Source: Shewanella sairae (GTDB lineage: Bacteria; Pseudomonadota; Gammaproteobacteria; Enterobacterales; Shewanellaceae). Taken from it: a DNA stretch of 64,000 nt. Under the pieces are notes generated by a model. The model was not told where the DNA came from. It did no database searches and saw only the letters and a list, made by a program, of their open reading frames with translations. This document shows positions 59,020 to 64,000 of the stretch, piece after piece. The stretch covers positions 1-64,000 of the forward strand of contig NZ_JAKILT010000021.1 of assembly GCF_023283535.1 (NCBI RefSeq). Reading direction: 5' to 3'. Made by a program: the position numbers and the translations under genes. How positions within the stretch are numbered: position 1 is the stretch's first letter; every line of letters begins with the position of its first letter.

Positions 59020-59542
59020 TATATATACCGTCAAAAAAGCGCTATTATTACTTTAGCGCTAACTATCAGCAAGGGCTTTTACCTTATATTACAACAACGT
59101 AACAACAGTAAAACACTAACCCAAATAAGTAACAGCTGCATCAGGCTTTGCGCCAATAAACAGTATAATACCAATCAGTATAAGAATTTGATCTACTCAG
59201 AGCGGTTTTTGGCAAACTAATTCAAGGCGAATAGCAGCAATAATGGTTATTCCCTTATAAAGCTAATCAACGCAAAAGTAGGCAGCCCAAAACGCTCCAG
59301 AATGGCGAGTTTTAGCGATTCTGATGCTGTGTTAACGAGCTCGAACGTAGAACAACTATGCCCTTTACTCGTTGCGAGCTGCATGGATGCAGCAAATGTC
59401 ATTAAAGCAGGAGCACTTAATGACCTAGCCTCAAAACCGCTAAACTCTCGCTGAGTGGCTAAATGTTTATACTGATTGGTATAAGCCGCGTGCTTAACTT
59501 GATCTCTCGCGCGTTAAAATTTACCGTCATTAAGGACGTACA
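59020..59542. other. 523-bp intergenic region containing a repeat element
   Basis: About 315 bp of this space is a MITE-like element (59168-59482). The parts on either side hold the promoters of the minus-strand barrel gene and the plus-strand alkyltransferase-like gene. Confidence 0.7.
59168..59482. mobile_element. 315-bp MITE-like element with terminal inverted repeats
   Basis: The left end ATACCAATCAGTATAA is repeated inverted at the right end. An imperfect extension follows (ATTT...ACTCAG on both sides, then AGCGGTTTT inside). No transposase is encoded. The longest ORFs are tiny, for example ATGGATGCAGCAAATG... encoding MDAANVIKAGALNDLASKPL and three more residues. I recall peptides and sequence of this type as dispersed repeats in Shewanella genomes, but cannot verify that here. 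Target duplication cannot be defined because the ends are palindromic. Confidence 0.65.
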
Positions 59543-59896
59543 ATGCAAATAAGCAGTCAAACTTCAGCAATGAGTCAAATATGGCACATAGTGGCAATGA
59601 TCCCCGAAGGGAAAGTATGCTCTTACGGTAAGGTGGCCGATCTTGCAGGCTTACCTGGCCGTGCCCGTTATGTGTCTAGAGCCTTAAAAATGGCACCGGG
59701 AGAGCTAAAGTTACCTTGGCACCGCGTAATTAACAGCCAAGGTAAAATATCCTTTGCTGAAAATACCGAGCCTTTTATCGAGCAGATGCAACGACTACGT
59801 AGCGAAAATATTGTTGTGAATCGCGGTAAGATCAAAATGGCAGAATATGAATGGCAGCCAGATCTAGCCACATTAGTCCTTTCAATACCATTTTAA
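59543..59896 (+). CDS. atl: Alkyltransferase-like protein (Atl)
   Basis: A 117-residue protein homologous to the DNA-binding domain of O6-alkylguanine alkyltransferase. The active-site PCHRV is replaced by PWHRV (Trp for Cys, near 57), so it cannot accept alkyl groups. ATL proteins bind alkylated guanine and hand it to nucleotide excision repair. The helix-turn-helix region PEGKVCSYGKVADLAG and the arginine finger in LPGRARYVSRAL are present. AAGGAC lies 6 bp before the ATG. Confidence 0.95.
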   Translation: MQISSQTSAMSQIWHIVAMIPEGKVCSYGKVADLAGLPGRARYVSRALKMAPGELKLPWHRVINSQGKISFAENTEPFIEQMQRLRSENIVVNRGKIKMAEYEWQPDLATLVLSIPF

Positions 59897-60043
59897 GCTA
59901 AGGCTGTTAAACTAATAGGTAACTGACTCGCAGCAAAAAAGATTCTATGCCATTGTTTGTACTAAGCAGTGATAACAAATAGCCTACTTCAATCGAGCAT
60001 CACATAAGGCTATTGAAGGTACCCAAAATAGAAGGAGTTATCT

Positions 60044-60826
60044 TTGTTAAAAACACTCATAATCTTATCTGTAATAACTTTATTATTTGCCAGCCCTGCT
60101 AGTCAGGCCAATATTAGTGCCTTAACTCCTCACACTGCTGAGTATCAAGTCAACTACGGCAGTATTGAGCTTGGACGCGCCCGCTATATTTTAAGTGCAC
60201 CTGACGGCAACTTATTTCAATATCGCTTTGATAGCGATGTCGGACTGCTACTTTTATCAGATCAGCGCCATATCCGCAGTGACTTTACCTTAGAGGCCAA
60301 CAACCACCTCGAACCTATGCGTTACTCAGTTGAACGAACAGGCACAGGCCCAAGCTTCAGAGAGCAAGCGGCTTTTGCCAAAGGTCAAAACGTGGTGCAC
60401 AGCCGTTATAAAGACGAACGCGCTAAATTCCCTTATGACAGCGAACTATTTGACCCGTTAATGGTGCAGCTGCAATTTAGACTGGATATGCAAGCCGATA
60501 AAAACGAGTTGCATTACACCATGGTTAAAGAAGGCGAAGTCGACGACTATGCGTTTAAAATTGTCGGTAAAGAGAGAGTGAATATCGAAAGTGGTAGCTA
60601 TCAAACAGTCAAGTTTGAGGTGATCCGTACAAGCAAAAAACGCCAAACCTTTTTTTGGATGGCACCTAAGCTTGGCTATTTACCGATCCGCTTGACCCAC
60701 TTTGAAAAAGGCAGTAAACAATTAGACATTAAGTTACTCAATTATCAATTTGAGCAATCTGCGGCAGCCAACGCGCCTAAACAAGCACAAATCGATGAAG
60801 CTGCGAGTAACACCGAGGGGGAGTAA
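60044..60826 (+). CDS. Secreted DUF3108 protein
   Basis: A 260-residue protein with a signal peptide (about 1-22, FASPASQA) and a DUF3108-type beta-rich domain. The pattern AEYQVNYGSIELGRARYILS and FDSDVGLLLLSDQRHIRSDF is typical of the family. The start is TTG at 60044 with GGAG 8 bp upstream. The last 25 residues are Ala-rich and poorly ordered. The family is of unknown function, probably periplasmic or outer-membrane associated. Confidence 0.85.
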   Translation: MLKTLIILSVITLLFASPASQANISALTPHTAEYQVNYGSIELGRARYILSAPDGNLFQYRFDSDVGLLLLSDQRHIRSDFTLEANNHLEPMRYSVERTGTGPSFREQAAFAKGQNVVHSRYKDERAKFPYDSELFDPLMVQLQFRLDMQADKNELHYTMVKEGEVDDYAFKIVGKERVNIESGSYQTVKFEVIRTSKKRQTFFWMAPKLGYLPIRLTHFEKGSKQLDIKLLNYQFEQSAAANAPKQAQIDEAASNTEGE

Positions 60827-60890
60827 TACCAATTGCCAAATAGCAGGCTAATATGTGGCTAAACCATACAGTTTAACAACAAACAAGCTA

Positions 60891-60921
60891 ACAACTCGCT
60901 AAATAGGTTTTAGCGAGTTGT
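60891..60921. terminator. Hairpin between convergent genes
   Basis: Perfect 13-bp stem ACAACTCGCTAAA/TTTAGCGAGTTGT with a 5-nt loop. The T-runs are short, so it may be a weaker terminator. Confidence 0.7.
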
Positions 60922-60939
60922 TTGTGAATATTAACTGTA

Positions 60940-61725
60940 TTAGCTAACAGATGAACTCATCAGTTCACCTTTTTTAAACAGCTTCCACTCACCAGGGCTA
61001 AGCACATTCCATTGCTCATTATTGGTTAATGGGCGAGTTGCAATCACAGTCACCACATCGTTAGGCGTTGTCTCTTTATCAAAATCAATCACTACATCGG
61101 TATCAATCAATTTTGCCTTACCAAAAGGTGCTCGGCGAGTAATGTAGCAAAGGTTATTGCTGCAATAACTCATTAAATAATCGCCGTCACTTAAGATCAT
61201 ATTAAATACGCCTAAAGCACGGATTTCATCGGCTAACGTTGAAATATATTGATAAACCGCCAATCTATCAGCAGGTGCTGTGTCACCAAACTTCTCGACT
61301 ACTTTGTCCATTATCCAACAAAATGCCATTTCACTGTCGGTATCACCCACAGCGGTAAACCGCTTAGAAACAAACTTGTCCTCATAATCACTGAGCTGAC
61401 CGTTGTGCGCATAAGTCCAATATTGCCCCCATAATTCACGGGTAAAAGGGTGAGTATTCTCTAACGATACACAACCTCGGTTAGCTTGCCGAATATGACT
61501 AACAACCACTTCGCTTTTAATCGGATAAGACTTAATTAGCTGCGCAACATGGGATTCACTACTGGGTCTCGCATCTTTAAAGGTGCGATTGCCTTTGCCT
61601 TCGTAAAAAGTAATCCCCCAACCATCAACATGTGGTCCGGTAACCCCACCTCTTTCGGCAAGTCCGGTAAAACTAAATACAATATCTGTCGGAACATTGG
61701 CACTCATGGCCAGTAACTCACACAT
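60940..61725 (-). CDS. yafJ: YafJ-type class II glutamine amidotransferase
   Basis: A 261-residue protein with an N-terminal nucleophile fold. Cys2 follows the initiating Met (MCELLAMSANVPTDIVFSF) and would be the catalytic residue after Met removal. SHIRQANRG and the asparagine/glycine in YAHNGQLSDYE form the glutamine site. No second synthetase domain is present, so the acceptor is unknown. Length matches E. coli YafJ (255). In E. coli yafJ also lies near fadE, as here. Confidence 0.94.
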   Translation of the reverse strand: MCELLAMSANVPTDIVFSFTGLAERGGVTGPHVDGWGITFYEGKGNRTFKDARPSSESHVAQLIKSYPIKSEVVVSHIRQANRGCVSLENTHPFTRELWGQYWTYAHNGQLSDYEDKFVSKRFTAVGDTDSEMAFCWIMDKVVEKFGDTAPADRLAVYQYISTLADEIRALGVFNMILSDGDYLMSYCSNNLCYITRRAPFGKAKLIDTDVVIDFDKETTPNDVVTVIATRPLTNNEQWNVLSPGEWKLFKKGELMSSSVS

Positions 61726-61810
61726 TAATCTTAATCCCGTCTATCTACGACTTCATCTCCGTATTCTAACCACTTGATAGCCATTGTGGAATGTTTGTCT
61801 ACACACAATA

Positions 61811-61829
61811 TTTAAACATTTGTTTGAAA
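61811..61829. promoter_or_regulatory. PsrA-like operator upstream of fadE
   Basis: TTTAAACATTTGTTTGAAA contains AAAC-N4-GTTTG, close to the PsrA pattern (C/G)AAAC-N(2-4)-GTTT(G/C). It lies about 130 bp upstream of fadE. PsrA represses fatty-acid degradation genes in several gammaproteobacteria. Confidence 0.55.
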
Positions 61830-61871
61830 AATACTTGTATTAAAATTAACTAAGGTTTAGATTTTATGAGA

Positions 61872-61888
61872 CACAGGTCTGACCACGC
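61872..61888. promoter_or_regulatory. FadR-like operator upstream of fadE
   Basis: The core GGTCTGACC at 61876-61884 matches the palindromic centre of FadR sites (TGGTCnGACCA) with flanking CA and AC. It lies about 75 bp before fadE. FadR represses fad genes until long-chain acyl-CoA is present. Confidence 0.65.
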
Positions 61889-61958
61889 ACTATAATTGTG
61901 AGGAAAGGCGCAAAACAAATGCCTTTAGGTCAACTTTAGGTCACAAATATAAAGGAGA

Positions 61959-64000
61959 ATGACAGTGACGACCCTACTTTGGATCTTGGTGATGATTGTG
62001 GCGATAGGTGCTTTTGCCTATCTCAGAGTCTCTCTACTAACCGCCACCCTCGGCACCGCGATTGTATTAGCAATCGGTACCGGCGTAGGCTACGCAAGCT
62101 CAATACTTTGGCTGGTTTTTCTTGCTATTGCCCTGCCGCTTAATGTCAGCTCCTTTAGACAAAATGTGATCACTCGACCATTACTCAAAATGTATCGTGG
62201 CATCATGCCTGAAATGTCTTCTACCGAAAAAGAAGCCATTGAAGCGGGTACAACTTGGTGGGAAGCCGATCTATTTGCTGGCAAGCCTGATTGGAACAAG
62301 CTTCACAACTACCCTAAAGCAACATTAAGCGCCGAAGAACAAGCTTTCCTTGATGGTCCTGTTGAAGAAGTTTGCCGTATGTTGAACCAACATCAAGTTT
62401 CCCATGAGCTTGGTGATCTTCCTGAAGAGATTTGGCAATACCTTAAAGATCACGGTTTCTTTGCGATGATTATTAAGAAGAAGTACGGCGGCCTAGAATA
62501 TTCTGCTTACGCTCAGTCTCGTGTACTGCAAAAACTTGCAGGTCTCAGCAGTGAACTCGCATCAACAGTCGGTGTGCCTAACTCTCTTGGTCCTGGTGAA
62601 CTACTACAGCATTATGGTACCAAAGCTCAACAAGACCACTACCTGCCCCGCCTTGCTCAAGGCCTTGAAGTACCTTGCTTTGCATTAACGAGCCCAGAAG
62701 CCGGCAGTGATGCTGGCGCAATCCCCGATTTCGGTATCGTGTGTAAAGGCGAATGGGAAGGCAAAGAAGTACTGGGCATGAAACTCACCTGGAACAAGCG
62801 TTATATTACCCTTGCGCCAGTTGCAACAGTGCTTGGTCTAGCATTTAAACTGCGTGACCCTGACCAATTGCTAGGTAACCAAGAAGATTTAGGCATTACC
62901 TGCGCCCTTATTCCAACAGACATTGAAGGCGTTGAAACTGGTCGCCGTCACTTCCCACTAAACTGCATGTTCCAAAATGGACCAACACGCGGTAATGAAG
63001 TCTTTGTACCATTGAGCTTTATTATTGGTGGCGCCGAAATGGCAGGCCAAGGCTGGAGAATGCTAGTTGAGTGTTTATCTGTTGGTCGTGGTATTACTCT
63101 GCCATCAAACTCTGCTGGTGGTATAAAAACAGCAGCGCTTGCAACAGGTGCGTACGCTCGCATTCGTCGCCAATTCAAGCTGCCTATTGGTAAACTGGAA
63201 GGCATCGAAGAGCCTATGGCACGTATTGGCGGTAACGCTTACTTAATGGATGCGGTAACCTCACTCACTACCACAGGTATTGATCTTGGCGAAAAACCAT
63301 CGGTGATCTCTGCCATCGTTAAGTATCACCTTACCGACAGAATGCAGAAGTGCGTTATCGATGCCATGGATATTCATGGCGGTAAAGGTGTGTGTTTAGG
63401 CCCGAATAACTACTTAGGCCGCGGTTATCAGGCTGCACCGATTGCGATTACCGTAGAGGGTGCCAACATTCTTACTCGCTCTATGATCATTTATGGTCAA
63501 GGTGCTATCCGTTGTCACCCTTATGTATTAGCCGAGATGGAATCAGCGTTTGACCCTGATGCCGATAAAGGCTTACGCGACTTTGACGCGGCAATTTTTG
63601 GTCATATTGGTTTTACTACCAGTAACTTTGTCCGCAGTTTCTGGATGGGACTGACTTCAAGCCGGTTCTCAAACGCGCCATATTCAGATAAAACTAAGCG
63701 CTATTACCAGCAGATGAACCGTTTCAGTGCCAACTTAGCCCTGTTATCTGACTTAGCTATGGCTACCCTTGGCGGTAACCTTAAGCGTAAAGAGCGTATT
63801 TCAGCTCGCTTAGGTGATTTGCTCAGCCAGCTATATCTTGCATCTGCAACGCTTAAGCGTTATGAAGATGAAGGTCGCTTAACCGAAGATTTACCACTGG
63901 TTCAGTGGGCTGTTGAAGACTCACTCTATAAACTGCAGTCTTCATTAGATGAGCTATTGGATAATTTCCCAATGGGACTGGGTATTGCACTGCGCGCTGT
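61959..64000 (+). CDS. fadE: Acyl-CoA dehydrogenase FadE (3' end outside window)
   Basis: At least 680 residues of the first enzyme of fatty-acid beta-oxidation; the frame is open to the window end with no stop. The N-terminus has two membrane-associated helices ([18 protein letters not shown] and [12 protein letters not shown]) as in E. coli FadE. The catalytic core includes [19 protein letters not shown] and [22 protein letters not shown], where the [11 protein letters not shown] stretch is typical. The start is ATG at 61959 with AAAGGAG 5 bp upstream; a GTG two codons later is less likely. It reads from a leader with PsrA- and FadR-like sites. Confidence 0.96.
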   Translation, partial: MTVTTLLWILVMIVAIGAFAYLRVSLLTATLGTAIVLAIGTGVGYASSILWLVFLAIALPLNVSSFRQNVITRPLLKMYRGIMPEMSSTEKEAIEAGTTWWEADLFAGKPDWNKLHNYPKATLSAEEQAFLDGPVEEVCRMLNQHQVSHELGDLPEEIWQYLKDHGFFAMIIKKKYGGLEYSAYAQSRVLQKLAGLSSELASTVGVPNSLGPGELLQHYGTKAQQDHYLPRLAQGLEVPCFALTSPEAGSDAGAIPDFGIVCKGEWEGKEVLGMKLTWNKRYITLAPVATVLGLAFKLRDPDQLLGNQEDLGITCALIPTDIEGVETGRRHFPLNCMFQNGPTRGNEVFVPLSFIIGGAEMAGQGWRMLVECLSVGRGITLPSNSAGGIKTAALATGAYARIRRQFKLPIGKLEGIEEPMARIGGNAYLMDAVTSLTTTGIDLGEKPSVISAIVKYHLTDRMQKCVIDAMDIHGGKGVCLGPNNYLGRGYQAAPIAITVEGANILTRSMIIYGQGAIRCHPYVLAEMESAFDPDADKGLRDFDAAIFGHIGFTTSNFVRSFWMGLTSSRFSNAPYSDKTKRYYQQMNRFSANLALLSDLAMATLGGNLKRKERISARLGDLLSQLYLASATLKRYEDEGRLTEDLPLVQWAVEDSLYKLQSSLDELLDNFPMGLGIALRA

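Noticed and set aside
59020..59542. Tiny ORF encoding MDAANVIKAGALNDLASKPL and three further residues
   Set aside because: It lies inside the MITE-like repeat, so the frame is probably a by-product of the element rather than a gene. I did not list it as a coding sequence.
60829..60860. TACCAATTG near the end of the DUF3108 gene as a second copy of the MITE end
   Set aside because: Only a short stretch is similar and no inverted partner was found within a few hundred bases.

Overview
The window looks like a chromosomal segment of a marine gammaproteobacterium, most likely Shewanella or a close relative. The grounds are low-to-moderate GC, the rnfABCDGE-nth order followed by gloA, a yebC-ruvCAB block, cmoAB, a complete thi operon with a ThiD-ThiE fusion behind a TPP riboswitch, an imuA-imuB-dnaE2 SOS cassette, and a FadE gene with FadR- and PsrA-like sites. 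Most of it is ordinary chromosome. No phage, transposase gene, plasmid gene or CRISPR array was seen.

Layout: 1-421 four tandem tRNA-Asn genes. 539-2443 an inner-membrane protein with degenerate GGDEF and EAL domains. 2563-9054 the Rnf electron-transport complex and endonuclease III, then a 27-residue YnhF-like membrane peptide (minus strand) and glyoxalase I. 9884-12400 a TonB-dependent receptor on the minus strand with two CRP-like sites upstream. 13085-18087 a minus-strand cluster of two DUF4402-type secreted proteins, a PapD-like chaperone and an usher-like outer-membrane protein, next to a secreted orphan at 18623-19192. 19262-24116 ruvB, ruvA, ruvC, yebC and aspS on the minus strand. 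24443-27262 a diguanylate cyclase with three periplasmic solute-binding domains.

27412-35184 is the most interesting stretch. cmoA-cmoB (tRNA wobble-uridine modification) run directly into five packed genes: a retropepsin-like lipoprotein, an inactive transglutaminase fused to a multi-pass membrane domain, an ATP-grasp glutamate-ligase-like protein, a secreted M3-peptidase-like protein that has lost HExxH, and a secreted DUF3541-like protein. The first three are a known conserved association of unclear function; the last two may be lineage-specific partners at the cell surface.

35227-39396 is a signalling and small-protein region: a hybrid histidine kinase, a minimal flagellar-rod-like protein, a stand-alone receiver, a small protein with a LITAF-like CxxC...HxCxxC layout, and an orphan. 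39632-46250 is thiCDEFSGH-type thiamine biosynthesis. 46655-49284 holds a TonB-like-topology orphan, a TrhA/hemolysin III protein and a DTW-domain tRNA modification enzyme. 49460-55585 is the mutagenic translesion cassette under a near-perfect LexA box, followed by peptide deformylase. 56536-61725 holds a POT-family transporter with an unusual soluble insert, an outer-membrane beta-barrel-like protein, a 315-bp MITE-like repeat, an alkyltransferase-like protein, a DUF3108 protein and a YafJ-type amidotransferase. The window ends inside fadE (61959 onward).
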